A stretch of DNA of 64,000 bases from Rhodococcus sp. IEGM 1381 (GTDB lineage Bacteria; Actinomycetota; Actinomycetes; Mycobacteriales; Mycobacteriaceae), in NCBI RefSeq assembly GCF_030056795.1, contig NZ_JASHKQ010000005.1:158218-222217 (forward strand), written 5' to 3'. Below are positions 45,935-54,476 of the stretch, piece by piece. The translations under genes and the position numbers were made by a program. Under the pieces are notes generated by a model. It was not told the DNA's origin and searched no databases. It saw only the letters and a list, made by a program, of their open reading frames with translations. The number at the start of each line of letters is the position of its first letter. The stretch's first letter is position 1.

Positions 45935-47194
45935 TCATCGGACGAACGAGTAGTGGAATTTCTCGTCGTCGCTGTCGTCGAGCGGAGTACCGCTCCACAG
46001 CCAGTCGTACGAGATGTCGGACTCCCCATCGAACGACGCCAGTGTCGCGTCCCGCTTCTGCTGCTCGGGTCCATCGGGTATGTGGTAGAACGTTTTGTTC
46101 TTCAGGCTTGCGTCCTGCACCATCCGCGCGTGCCGGGCTCGGCGAAAGACGTAGCGCGCCAGGGCATCGTCGATTCCGCTCGAGGTCACCTTCGCGAGTT
46201 CCTCGGCCAGCACGGCCGCATCTTCCATCGCCTGCGATGCGCCCTGCGCCTGGTACGGCAGCATGGCGTGGCACGCGTCGCCCAGCAACGCGACGCGGCC
46301 GTCGGTCCAGCGAGGATCAGGTCTGCGGTAGTAAAGCGCCTGGCACAGGACGTTTTCGTCGGCCTTGGACAGCATCGCGTGGGCGCGGTCGTCCCAGTCG
46401 GGGAACGTCGCCATCAGTTCCTCGGGCCCGACGAGCCGTGGTCCGCCGTCGCGGACCTCGTCGGTACACGGGGCCAGCGCAACGACGTTGAGGTACTCAC
46501 CGTTGCGGATCATGTAGTGCACCAGGTGTCGGTCGGGTCCGTACCAGATGGTGCTCTGGTATCGGTCGACGAGCCAGCGGGTAGCCGGGTCCTTGACGAT
46601 GCGATCACCCGGAATCAAAGCGCGATAGGCCATTTCACCGGAAAACACGAGAGTATCGGGTAGACCGATCAGATCGCGCACGGTCGAACGAATACCGTCG
46701 GCTCCGATGAGCAGGTCCGATTCGTACCGACGTCCCGCTCCGGTCACCGCGACGGGCCGCATCGGGTTGGTGCGGTCGACCTCGACGACCTTCGCATCGG
46801 TCTCGAACACCACCATCGGGCCCGGGCCGTCGGGGTCGAGGCACTGCGCATGAATGGCCGAATGCAGGTCTGCGCGGTGGTAATGCCAGTACGGCGCGTT
46901 GAACGTCTTCTTGCAGTACTCGCCGAGGGCGGTGAGCGCGATGACCTTGCCGTTCTCCCACCGCCTGCGCACCTGATCCATCGGCTCGGTCTTGATCGCT
47001 TCGAGCTTGTCCCGCATCCCGAGCGCTATGAGGATGCGGCTGGCGTTGGGAGCGGTCTGAATTCCTGCACCCACCTCGCCCAATTCGGCTGCGGCCTCGA
47101 GCACCGTCACCTGGATGCCTCTGTGCCGCAGCGAGAGTGCCGCGGTCAGACCGCCCAGGCCGCCGCCTGCGATGACTACTTCGATCGGTGCCAT
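45935..47194 (-). CDS. FAD-dependent aromatic monooxygenase (NicC/salicylate-hydroxylase like)
   Basis: 419 aa group A flavoprotein monooxygenase: N-terminal GxGxxG (IAGGGLGGLTAALSLR), central HYHRADLH, GADGIRSTVRD (DG fingerprint), and GDACHAMLPYQAQGASQAMED (FAD ribityl motif). Such enzymes hydroxylate aromatic acids using NAD(P)H and oxygen. NicC (6-hydroxynicotinate 3-monooxygenase) is in this family and decarboxylates as it hydroxylates. Adjacent to the NicX-like ring-cleavage gene (stop to start 1 bp), it is the natural candidate to make a 2,5-dihydroxypyridine. ATG 47194 is chosen because it begins the Rossmann motif. Confidence 0.8.
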   Translation of the reverse strand: MAPIEVVIAGGGLGGLTAALSLRHRGIQVTVLEAAAELGEVGAGIQTAPNASRILIALGMRDKLEAIKTEPMDQVRRRWENGKVIALTALGEYCKKTFNAPYWHYHRADLHSAIHAQCLDPDGPGPMVVFETDAKVVEVDRTNPMRPVAVTGAGRRYESDLLIGADGIRSTVRDLIGLPDTLVFSGEMAYRALIPGDRIVKDPATRWLVDRYQSTIWYGPDRHLVHYMIRNGEYLNVVALAPCTDEVRDGGPRLVGPEELMATFPDWDDRAHAMLSKADENVLCQALYYRRPDPRWTDGRVALLGDACHAMLPYQAQGASQAMEDAAVLAEELAKVTSSGIDDALARYVFRRARHARMVQDASLKNKTFYHIPDGPEQQKRDATLASFDGESDISYDWLWSGTPLDDSDDEKFHYSFVR

Positions 47195-47195
47195 G

Positions 47196-48227
47196 TCAGT
47201 TCTCCACCAATCGACCCTCGGTGACGACATCGATGCCGTCGATCGACACGGTGCAGGCGCGCATCCCGATGTCCAGGTGCGCGTAGGAGTCCCGGCCGAG
47301 CACGGGGTGCGGGCCGGTGGACCACAGGAAGCTGCCGGCGAACGCTCGGGCGTCCATACCCATGATGTCGTCTTTGCCGTACATCGCCGCCGCGAACCAG
47401 TCGCCGGTCTTCATCAGTCCCCAGCCCATATGAGACAGGTAGCGCGCCCACTTGTCGTTGGAGTCCGCGAAGAACATGTTGAGCAGTGCAGCTTCACCGC
47501 CGCCGGTCACCTCGTCGATGTGGCCGTTGGTGACCGTCAGCGTCGTCTCGCCCCGGACGTATTCCTTGAACGGCAACAAGATATCGCCCTCGGAGAGCAC
47601 GATCTTTCCATTCGAGATCTCCGGCCAACACAACACCATGGTGGACGGCCAGTGATCCCAGCGGCCCTTGTCGTCGGCGAAGCCCACCTGGAACTCGGGC
47701 TGCGAATTGCTCAGCTGCACGGTCAGATCGGTGCCTTCGTCGTTGGTGATGCGCATGGTCGAGCCGTTGCGGATCAGATCGACCCCGGCCTGGACTCGTT
47801 CCTTGTCGCCGTCCTGCGGCATGTTCCGGATCAACACGTCCGGGGCGTCGCAGACGAAGATGATGCGTGTGCCGGCGGCCAGGATTTCCTGCTGAATGGG
47901 CGCATGGATGAAGCCCTCACTCGTGAGGTCTACCACCAGGTCTGCACCCTTGAGCATGTCCTGAGCCACCGAACTGTTCATGACCGACACCAGGCCGGGG
48001 CCTGCACCGGTGTGCGTGCTGGGCATCGGTGCGGGGCTGCCGCCCGGGACGGTGGCCGCGAGTACCTGTGCGCCCAGGCTCTGGGCCGCTCCGAAAGCAG
48101 CCGAGACGTAGTCACCACGGCTCGACGGTTCCGCGAGAATCACCACCTGTTCTCCGGGCTGAACTTTGCACAGCTCGAGCTGACGGGTGAAGGCGCGCAA
48201 CAGATCAGCTGATCGCAGATCGAACAT
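47196..48227 (-). CDS. nicX: 2,5-dihydroxypyridine 5,6-dioxygenase (NicX-like)
   Basis: 343 aa. It closely matches Pseudomonas NicX, recalled from memory, along the C-terminal half: the blocks YVRGETTLTV, GKDDIMGMDARAF and ADDKGRWDHWPS. The three iron ligands of NicX (His265, His318, Asp320) correspond here to His266 in LSHMGWG and to His317 and Asp319 in YAHLDI. It cleaves the pyridine ring between C5 and C6 to give N-formylmaleamate. ATG 48227 follows GAGAGGAACC and overlaps the amidase gene by 23 bp. This is the key enzyme that identifies the operon as a pyridine-ring degradation pathway. Confidence 0.82.
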   Translation of the reverse strand: MFDLRSADLLRAFTRQLELCKVQPGEQVVILAEPSSRGDYVSAAFGAAQSLGAQVLAATVPGGSPAPMPSTHTGAGPGLVSVMNSSVAQDMLKGADLVVDLTSEGFIHAPIQQEILAAGTRIIFVCDAPDVLIRNMPQDGDKERVQAGVDLIRNGSTMRITNDEGTDLTVQLSNSQPEFQVGFADDKGRWDHWPSTMVLCWPEISNGKIVLSEGDILLPFKEYVRGETTLTVTNGHIDEVTGGGEAALLNMFFADSNDKWARYLSHMGWGLMKTGDWFAAAMYGKDDIMGMDARAFAGSFLWSTGPHPVLGRDSYAHLDIGMRACTVSIDGIDVVTEGRLVEN

Positions 48228-49098
48228 CTCGGTTCCTCTCGTGATCGTTCTCGGTCGTTCGTGTCTCGGTGATACCGCCCAGTCGGGCAAGATCTTTCAG
48301 ATAGGGCACTTCGTCGCGTGCGTCTTGCAGTTCGCGTCTGGAGACCGTCGCCGAGACCGATCCGACGGTCTCGGCCATCTCGACGATGGTGCGGCCCTGC
48401 GGCCCGACAATGACGCTGTGTCCGGCGAACCGCGGTCCGTCGCCGGTCTGCCCGGTGAGCCCCGCGGCCGCCACGACAACACCGTTCTCGAGTGCGCGGG
48501 ATCGCGTGAGCAGCTTCCACACATGCAGGCGGACGTGACCGAAGGCCGACGGCACGGCGATGATATCGGCTCCTCGCTGCACGAGATCGCGGACAGTCTC
48601 GGGAAACCCTGCTTCGTAACAGATCACGACGCCGATGGATCCGAACGGGGTGTCGACCAGCAGACCGCTCTGCGCACCCGGGGTGAACACCGCGTTCTCA
48701 CGGTCCCACAGAAACCGCTTGTGCCCCAGGGCAAGCAGACCGTCCGGACCCACGACGAGTGAGCTGTCGAAGACAGCTCCCTCGGAATCGCGGAACACCA
48801 TTGCCGTCACCAGAACCGTATCGGTCGCAGCGGCGAGTTCTCCGAGCGCGATCGATGTGCGGCCGGGCACCGACTCGGCCATCGCGTCGATGCTGTCGAG
48901 ATCGTAACCGCTGGCGAACAGTTCGGGCAGCACGATCACCTTGGAGCCACCGGCGGCGAGTACACGGACTTCCGAGCTCACCGCGTCGATATTCTGCTGC
49001 CAGGCACCGGTACGCGAACCGGTCTGCACCACAGCGATATCGAACGTATCGACCACCGGCCGAGTGTCGACGCCGCGCAGGTGGGCCGAGGTGGTCAT
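48205..49098 (-). CDS. Carbon-nitrogen hydrolase (nitrilase superfamily amidase)
   Basis: 297 aa. The catalytic triad is visible: Glu59 in VLPELFASGY, Lys127 in GHKRFLWDRE, Cys160 in VICYEAGFPE. It hydrolyses an amide or nitrile. Placed directly before nicX, it could act on the N-formyl or amide product of ring cleavage, work done by NicD and NicF in Pseudomonas, whose usual fold types are absent here (inference). The C-terminal tail (about residues 265-297) overlaps nicX and is poorly conserved. ATG 49098 overlaps the flavin reductase stop. Confidence 0.8.
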   Translation of the reverse strand: MTTSAHLRGVDTRPVVDTFDIAVVQTGSRTGAWQQNIDAVSSEVRVLAAGGSKVIVLPELFASGYDLDSIDAMAESVPGRTSIALGELAAATDTVLVTAMVFRDSEGAVFDSSLVVGPDGLLALGHKRFLWDRENAVFTPGAQSGLLVDTPFGSIGVVICYEAGFPETVRDLVQRGADIIAVPSAFGHVRLHVWKLLTRSRALENGVVVAAAGLTGQTGDGPRFAGHSVIVGPQGRTIVEMAETVGSVSATVSRRELQDARDEVPYLKDLARLGGITETRTTENDHERNRDVRSAIS

Positions 49099-49727
49099 TG
49101 CGCCACTCGATTCATGTCGGTGGTGTAGAACGGTCCGGCCAGCCTGCCGAGGAATCGATGTTCGAGGGTGTCGACGTGCAGGTCGTCACTGAGTAGACCC
49201 GGCCTGCTGGTCACCGCCGTCACGGTCCCCAACACCAGAGTGTCCGTGCCGAGCGCGATTTCCTGCAGTGTGCGGCATTCGAGCGAGACCAGAGATTCCA
49301 GCACCGACGGTGCCGCGACCGAGATCGACGGCACCGCGGTCATGTGCGAGAGCTCAAATTCGTCGACCTCAGCGTCGACGGTGGCGAAACTCGCGGTCAC
49401 CGCATCGACAGTGTCGGCGGACGGAATGTTGACGACGAATTCGCCGGTGTCGCGGATGTTGACCAACGTGTCCTTGAATTCGCCCGGAAAGCCGATTCGC
49501 TCACCGATGGAGATCATCAGGGTGGCCGGGTTCCGCGACGCGACGTTGAAGAAGCTGAACGGTGCCAGGTTTCGAACGCCGGTGCCGGACACCGTGGAGA
49601 TCCAGGCGATCGGGCGTGGCTGCACCGCACAGGACAGCAGTTTGTACACATCCCCCGACGACATCGAATCGATGTCGTGGCGGGTGCGATCCGTGAGCTC
49701 CAGAGAGTCGCCTACCTGGGAAGTCAT
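49095..49727 (-). CDS. Flavin reductase-like domain protein
   Basis: 210 aa. It has the FMN-binding split-barrel flavin reductase-like domain: VQPRPIAWISTVSGTGVRNLAPFSFF, then a segment DTLVNIRDTGEFVVNIP. Members reduce free flavin for two-component monooxygenases or bind FMN with another role. The FAD monooxygenase in this operon does not need one, so its job here is unclear. The start ATG 49727 is chosen; the frame extends upstream through the second LacI-like operator without a good start. Confidence 0.75.
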   Translation of the reverse strand: MTSQVGDSLELTDRTRHDIDSMSSGDVYKLLSCAVQPRPIAWISTVSGTGVRNLAPFSFFNVASRNPATLMISIGERIGFPGEFKDTLVNIRDTGEFVVNIPSADTVDAVTASFATVDAEVDEFELSHMTAVPSISVAAPSVLESLVSLECRTLQEIALGTDTLVLGTVTAVTSRPGLLSDDLHVDTLEHRFLGRLAGPFYTTDMNRVAQ

Positions 49728-49764
49728 CGAAACGAGCCTTCTTTCGGTTGCTGTGCAAACGGTC

Positions 49765-49781
49765 GTGCAACCGATTGCGTT
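49765..49781. promoter_or_regulatory. Candidate second LacI operator
   Basis: GTGCAACCGATTGCGTT has the same core as the operator at 50951 (GCAA-NCGA-TTGC with a central CG). It lies between the formamidase and flavin reductase genes, about 40 bp upstream of the latter, where it could control an internal promoter or form a loop with the first site. Confidence 0.45.
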
Positions 49782-49886
49782 GCCCTGACGATAGAGGGGT
49801 TTCTCGGTCGATGTCGAGCTTTGGGCGACAAATCGAGGAGCAATTAATGGCACTGTTACACGGGCACAGGCCGCGTAACCTCCGCC

Positions 49887-50921
49887 TTACTCTCCGCGTA
49901 GACCGGCCCGCGCAGTATCGGTTGGACTGCTGGGCCGCCGCGGGGGTCCGTACCCCTCCGACGTCCCGTCCACGATGCGAACCTCGTCTTCCCACGGCAC
50001 TCGATAGGTTCCGGCTGCCAGATCACGGACGTACGTGTACGGGCAGTCCTGCGCACCACCGGCAAGCGCCGTGTACCCGCGGTGCCCGAGCTGATAAATG
50101 TTGTTCTCCACGCCCCACTCCCGCCGAGCAGCGTCGGCGCGGGTCGGTTCGATCGATACCGTCACCACCCGGTCGGGGGTGGAGTCGCCGCGCTCGACGA
50201 TCGTGCCCTCGAAGTCGCACACCATCGCCTCACCCATCGACGGAATACCGTTGCCGTCCTCCCCCGCCAAGCAGACCGAGGCCGTGTACGCCAGGTTGTG
50301 GAATGCGTTGGCCTCATTGGTGATACGCCAGGACTGCCGAAGCGGGAACTTGTAGCCGGCCGTACGCAGCAGCACATTGGCTCCGCGGTAGCTCGCTTCA
50401 CGGGCGACTTCTGGAAACATCCCGTCGTGACAGATCAACAGCGACAGCACCGAACCCTTGGGGCCCGGGCAGACCGGCAGGCCGATGTCGCCGGGCTCCC
50501 ACGGCTCCTTGGGCGTCCAGGGATGAAGTTTGCGGACGTACAGGGCTATCTCACCCTGATCGTCGACGATGATTCCGGAGTTGAACGGCGCTCCACCGGG
50601 GTTGCGTTCCATGATGCTGAAGCACCCCCACACGTTCGACTCGCGGCATGCCGTGCGCAACCGCTCCACCTGTGGACCGTCCATGTCGCACATCACCTCG
50701 TCGGACGCCCACGACGACTTGCGGAGCCCGTGCAACGAATACTCTGGGAACACAACGAGATCCAGCGCAGCAAAACCTGCTTTCGCCTCACGCAGTTGCG
50801 CGCACACGCGATCCGTCGTCGCGTCCACATCGGCCATGCTCATGATCAGCGGAACCTGCTGCTGCACCAGACCGAGCGTGAGTGCCGTCGGCGATGGGTT
50901 GAGACCACCCAAACCTGTCAT
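49887..50921 (-). CDS. amiF: Formamidase (AmiF type)
   Basis: 344 aa nitrilase-superfamily enzyme. It matches H. pylori AmiF from memory in long blocks: ERNPGGAPFNSGIIVDD, PWTPKEPWEPGDIG, NNIYQLGHRGYTA and the tail WEDEVRIVDGTSEGYG. The triad is Glu60, Lys131 and Cys164, against Glu60, Lys133 and Cys166 in AmiF. It should split formamide, or possibly an N-formyl compound, into formate and ammonia. It is the first gene of the operon, with a LacI operator in its promoter. ATG 50921 is preferred; 16 more residues from 50969 would overlap the operator. Confidence 0.8.
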   Translation of the reverse strand: MTGLGGLNPSPTALTLGLVQQQVPLIMSMADVDATTDRVCAQLREAKAGFAALDLVVFPEYSLHGLRKSSWASDEVMCDMDGPQVERLRTACRESNVWGCFSIMERNPGGAPFNSGIIVDDQGEIALYVRKLHPWTPKEPWEPGDIGLPVCPGPKGSVLSLLICHDGMFPEVAREASYRGANVLLRTAGYKFPLRQSWRITNEANAFHNLAYTASVCLAGEDGNGIPSMGEAMVCDFEGTIVERGDSTPDRVVTVSIEPTRADAARREWGVENNIYQLGHRGYTALAGGAQDCPYTYVRDLAAGTYRVPWEDEVRIVDGTSEGYGPPRRPSSPTDTARAGLRGE

Positions 50922-50950
50922 CAGAAGTCCGTTCCTCGGGGGCAACTTAT

Positions 50951-50968
50951 TGCGCAAGCGATTGCGCA
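50951..50968. promoter_or_regulatory. LacI-family operator in divergent amiF-lacI promoter
   Basis: TGCGCAAGCGATTGCGCA (50951-50968) has perfect 7-bp inverted arms around a 4-bp core with central CG, the classic LacI/GalR operator form. It lies 30 bp upstream of the formamidase start and 66 bp upstream of the lacI start, so one bound dimer could control both directions. Confidence 0.7.
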
Positions 50969-51033
50969 CGGTGCTAGCTTAGGGGCCAATAGGGGTCGGG
51001 GCAGGTCCGACGGATGATCGAGGGGAACCGCCA

Positions 51034-52089
51034 GTGAACAGCACCAGTTCGGGGAGCGTCACGCTCAAAACGGTCGCGGCTGCTGCGGGAGTACATGTCT
51101 CGACCGTCTCCCGAGCTCTGCGACGCGTCGCGCTCGACCCTGCCGGCGCCAGTGCCGGAGATCTGCGACTGTTCGAGCTGGCCCGCGAGATGGACTACGT
51201 GCCCAATCCCAACGCTGCGAGTCTGACCACGAAGAAGTCCACCGCCTTCGGCGTCCTGGTGCCACGACTGACCGATGTGGTTCTCTCCGCGATGTACGAC
51301 GCCATCGAGGAAACGGCCAACCGGGCGGGTTACGAGACGTTCGTCGCCAACACCCACGACGATCCGGTCCAGCAGCGACGACGGATAGACCTTCTCCTCG
51401 GCCGCAACGTCGACGGACTCATCTTCGGCGACGCCCGCCTCGACAGTGAGAACCTCGACGACCTCCACCGCCGTGGGATCAAGTTCGTACTCATCAGCCG
51501 TAGATACCCGGGGATGACCTCGGTGACGTGCGACGACCATCGGGGCGGCTACCTCGCCGGTGAACACTTGGCCAAACTCGGCCATACTCGCGTAGGCATC
51601 GTGTCGGGTCCGGCCTGGGCCAGCACCGGAATCGACCGATTGGAAGGCTGCCGAGCCGCTCTGCACGACGCCGGCATCGACGTTCCGGACGAGTACGTAC
51701 GGCAAGAGGGCTTCGATCCCGAGGCCGGACGACGCGGGGCCACAGCACTTCTGGCATTGCCGACACCTCCGACGGCGATCTTCGCGACCAATGATTTCAG
51801 CGCCATCGGAGTCCTCGGAGTCCTGCGCGAGGCGGAATTGCAGCCGGGACGCGACGTTGCCGTCGTCGGCTACAACGACATCTCGATCTGCAGCGAACTG
51901 ACGGTGCCCTTGACGACAATTCACAGTCCGCACCGCGAAATCGGCACACGCGCAGCTGAAATGCTGTTGGCCGTCACCCACGGACTGCCGGTGTCCTCGG
52001 TGGCACTCACACCGACGCTGGTCGTCCGCGACTCCACGGTTCCGGGGCGAACTGCGCCCTCACTCTCCGACCAACGCGTCGGTACGTGA
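51034..52089 (+). CDS. LacI-family transcriptional regulator
   Basis: 351 aa. An N-terminal LacI helix-turn-helix (LKTVAAAAGVHVSTVSRAL, residues 11-29) is followed by a hinge and a periplasmic-binding-like effector domain (STAFGVLVPRLTDVVLSAMY, then AIFATNDFSAIGVLG). It is divergent from the 11-gene catabolic operon and has an operator palindrome next to it, so it most likely represses that operon until a pathway intermediate binds. The GTG start at 51034 follows GAGGGGAA. The last 30 bp overlap the convergent kinase gene. Confidence 0.88.
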   Translation: MNSTSSGSVTLKTVAAAAGVHVSTVSRALRRVALDPAGASAGDLRLFELAREMDYVPNPNAASLTTKKSTAFGVLVPRLTDVVLSAMYDAIEETANRAGYETFVANTHDDPVQQRRRIDLLLGRNVDGLIFGDARLDSENLDDLHRRGIKFVLISRRYPGMTSVTCDDHRGGYLAGEHLAKLGHTRVGIVSGPAWASTGIDRLEGCRAALHDAGIDVPDEYVRQEGFDPEAGRRGATALLALPTPPTAIFATNDFSAIGVLGVLREAELQPGRDVAVVGYNDISICSELTVPLTTIHSPHREIGTRAAEMLLAVTHGLPVSSVALTPTLVVRDSTVPGRTAPSLSDQRVGT

Positions 52090-52983
52090 TCGAAGAGGTG
52101 CCGTCGCCGGTCCACGCTCGGTGACGGCAAGCGCTGCGGCGGCATTCGCCCGCAACGCCGCCGCGTACAGGTCGAGTCCTCGCGAAAGTCCCGCCAACAA
52201 CACACCGGCGTGCGCGTCGCCCGCACCATTGGAGTCGACCGCCTGCACCGCAAACCCGGGCACCGACCGGGGCGGCCGTCCGACGCTTACGATCTGGCAC
52301 CCCTCCGGTCCGGTACGCAGCACCACCGATGCCCCGGAACGCACCCGCTCGGCCAATCCGATTGCGATGGAATCGATGTCGTCCGCACCCGTCATGAGCG
52401 CACCCTCGCGCAAATTGACACTCACGATGTCGGCCCGACCGAGTACGGCGTCCACGACGCGTAGGTCCAGAGTCGCGATCAGCGGCGACGGATCGAACAG
52501 GACCACAACTTCGTCCGGGAGCGACGGGAGCCATTCGGTCAGTGCCGCGGCATTGCTCTCGTGTGCCAGTCCGTAGCCGGTGATGTAGACCAGATCACCG
52601 CGTCGAACTCCGGTTGCCTCCAGGTCTGCGACGCTCAATTCGGCCTCGGCTCCCGGGTACGTCACGAATGTTCGCTCGGCATTCGCGTCGACGAGGGCGA
52701 TGCAGAATCCCGAATCCTTCGGCAGTGGTTCGGAATTGACCACGAGGGCGCCGCTGGAATACAGAGCATCACGGACGATCGAACCGTAGTGGCCGGACCC
52801 GTATCTACCGGCGAAGACCACCGGCAGGTCATCACGAATCGCGGCCACCATGACATTGAGGCCTCCTCCCGCAGTCTCGTTCAGTGACGTCGCCACGACG
52901 TCTCCGCCCGGAACCGGGACCTCTGGTACGGCCATCACAACGTCGACGATGACCTGACCGGTGTGGATCAGTCGCGGAGTCAC
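52060..52983 (-). CDS. PfkB-family carbohydrate/nucleoside kinase
   Basis: 307 aa. PfkB signature 1 is present as ETAGGGLNVMVAA, and signature 2 as DSNGAGDAHAGVLL with the catalytic aspartate (GAGD). It phosphorylates a sugar, probably ribose, or a nucleoside. GTG 52983 overlaps the permease stop (GTGA). In context with the glycohydrolase and permease it would trap the sugar freed from an N-glycoside, the role suggested for YegV in E. coli. The exact substrate cannot be read from sequence. Confidence 0.82.
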   Translation of the reverse strand: MTPRLIHTGQVIVDVVMAVPEVPVPGGDVVATSLNETAGGGLNVMVAAIRDDLPVVFAGRYGSGHYGSIVRDALYSSGALVVNSEPLPKDSGFCIALVDANAERTFVTYPGAEAELSVADLEATGVRRGDLVYITGYGLAHESNAAALTEWLPSLPDEVVVLFDPSPLIATLDLRVVDAVLGRADIVSVNLREGALMTGADDIDSIAIGLAERVRSGASVVLRTGPEGCQIVSVGRPPRSVPGFAVQAVDSNGAGDAHAGVLLAGLSRGLDLYAAALRANAAAALAVTERGPATAPLRSRTDALVGE

Positions 52984-54446
52984 CGAGAGACCGTCTCGGT
53001 CCGCCGCGCTCCACCGGTGACGAGATAGAGCCCGGCCGCGATCACGAACGACGCCACCCAGCCGAGTCCGTTGTCACCGATCCAGCTGCCGGACAGCGGT
53101 CCGGTGTAGATCACGTCGCCGTCCACAGCGATGGCAGTGAAAAGGAAGCCAACCACGATTCCCGCCGCCCAGCTCGCGAAGGCGTACCAGTTGACTCCGC
53201 CGGTGTACCAGTAGCGACTGGTGTTGCCCACGTTCATGATCGATGCCGCGTCGTACGTCTTTCGTTTGATCATGTCGGACATGAACACTCCGAGCCACGC
53301 TGTGAGCGGAACTGCGAGAACCGAGATGAACGTGATGAACGGGCCGTAGAAACCGTCGGAGATCAGCATGAAGTAGATGGCACCGACGAACGTGACGAAC
53401 ACGTCGACTCCGACCGCATAGACCCGCTTGATCCGAAAACCGAGGGTCAACGTCGTGAGACTGGCCGAATACACCGAAAGATGATTGGACAGAAGCAATC
53501 CGCCGAACGCGGTGATCAGGTATGGAACGGCCATCCAGGCCGGAAGAATCTCCCGGATCGCCGCGACCGGATCCGACGCGGACGCGAGGCTGTTGTCGCC
53601 GGCCGAGAGCAGTGCGCCGAGGCCGATCAGCAGAACGAGAGGAATTCCGGCACCTGCCGCGCTGGACAGCACCAACGAACCGGCTCCGACGCTCTTGCGC
53701 TGGTAGCGCGACATGTCGGCCCCGGCGTTGGCCCAGCCGATACCTGTTCCGGCAGCGATGGTTCCGACACCGATGACCATCGCGCTGATGGATCCGGCTG
53801 GAGTACTGGTCACTGCAGTCCAGTCGACGGTGGCGATCAGGAAGATCGCAACGAAGATGTTCAGCGCACCGAAGATCCACGTCGACCAGCGCTGGATGAC
53901 GAGAATCGCCGCGTGCCCCAGACCGCTGACCACCAGTGTCATCACGATGAAGATGACGATGGAGGCGATCGTGACGACGGCATGATCCTTCGCGACGCCG
54001 GATCCACCGAAGATCAGTGTGAAGATCGACAGCAGCACAAATGCTGCGGTGGTGGTGTTGACGGTCTCCCAGCCGAGTCGTGACATCAGTGAGACCAGTG
54101 TGGGTCCGATGTTTCCGCGCACCCCGAAGGTTGCCCGCGACAACGTGAGACTGGGCGCCCCGCCACGTTTGCCGGCAATCGACACGATTCCGACGATGGC
54201 GAACGAACCCGCCGCGCCCACCAGCGCGACAATCAATGCTTGCCAGATGTTCAGACCGGTGAAGACCACCAGGGTTGCCCCGAGCGGTAGACCGAGGATA
54301 GAGATGTTGGCGGCGAACCATACCCAGAACAACTGCAGTGGATTGCCGTTGCGCTCGTCGTCCGGGACGGGCTCGATCCCGCGAGTTTCCAGCGACAATA
54401 CGTCGACTGTCGTGTCCGATGCAGACGTGGAAGCGGATGAGGTCAT
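52980..54446 (-). CDS. NCS1-family purine/cytosine-type permease
   Basis: 488 aa with about 12 spans. It resembles the NCS1 family (PLQLFWVWFAANISILGLPLG at the N-terminal span, GTGIGWANAGADMSRYQ, and VYSASLTTLTLGF in the second half). NCS1 carriers take up nucleobases, allantoin, hydantoins or nucleosides. Middle gene of the set with the kinase (4-bp overlap) and the glycohydrolase (30 bp upstream). It is the likely importer of the compound processed by this set. Confidence 0.85.
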   Translation of the reverse strand: MTSSASTSASDTTVDVLSLETRGIEPVPDDERNGNPLQLFWVWFAANISILGLPLGATLVVFTGLNIWQALIVALVGAAGSFAIVGIVSIAGKRGGAPSLTLSRATFGVRGNIGPTLVSLMSRLGWETVNTTTAAFVLLSIFTLIFGGSGVAKDHAVVTIASIVIFIVMTLVVSGLGHAAILVIQRWSTWIFGALNIFVAIFLIATVDWTAVTSTPAGSISAMVIGVGTIAAGTGIGWANAGADMSRYQRKSVGAGSLVLSSAAGAGIPLVLLIGLGALLSAGDNSLASASDPVAAIREILPAWMAVPYLITAFGGLLLSNHLSVYSASLTTLTLGFRIKRVYAVGVDVFVTFVGAIYFMLISDGFYGPFITFISVLAVPLTAWLGVFMSDMIKRKTYDAASIMNVGNTSRYWYTGGVNWYAFASWAAGIVVGFLFTAIAVDGDVIYTGPLSGSWIGDNGLGWVASFVIAAGLYLVTGGARRTETVSR

Positions 54447-54476
54447 GGTTGTGCTCCAAGGGTGAGTCGAACTGTG

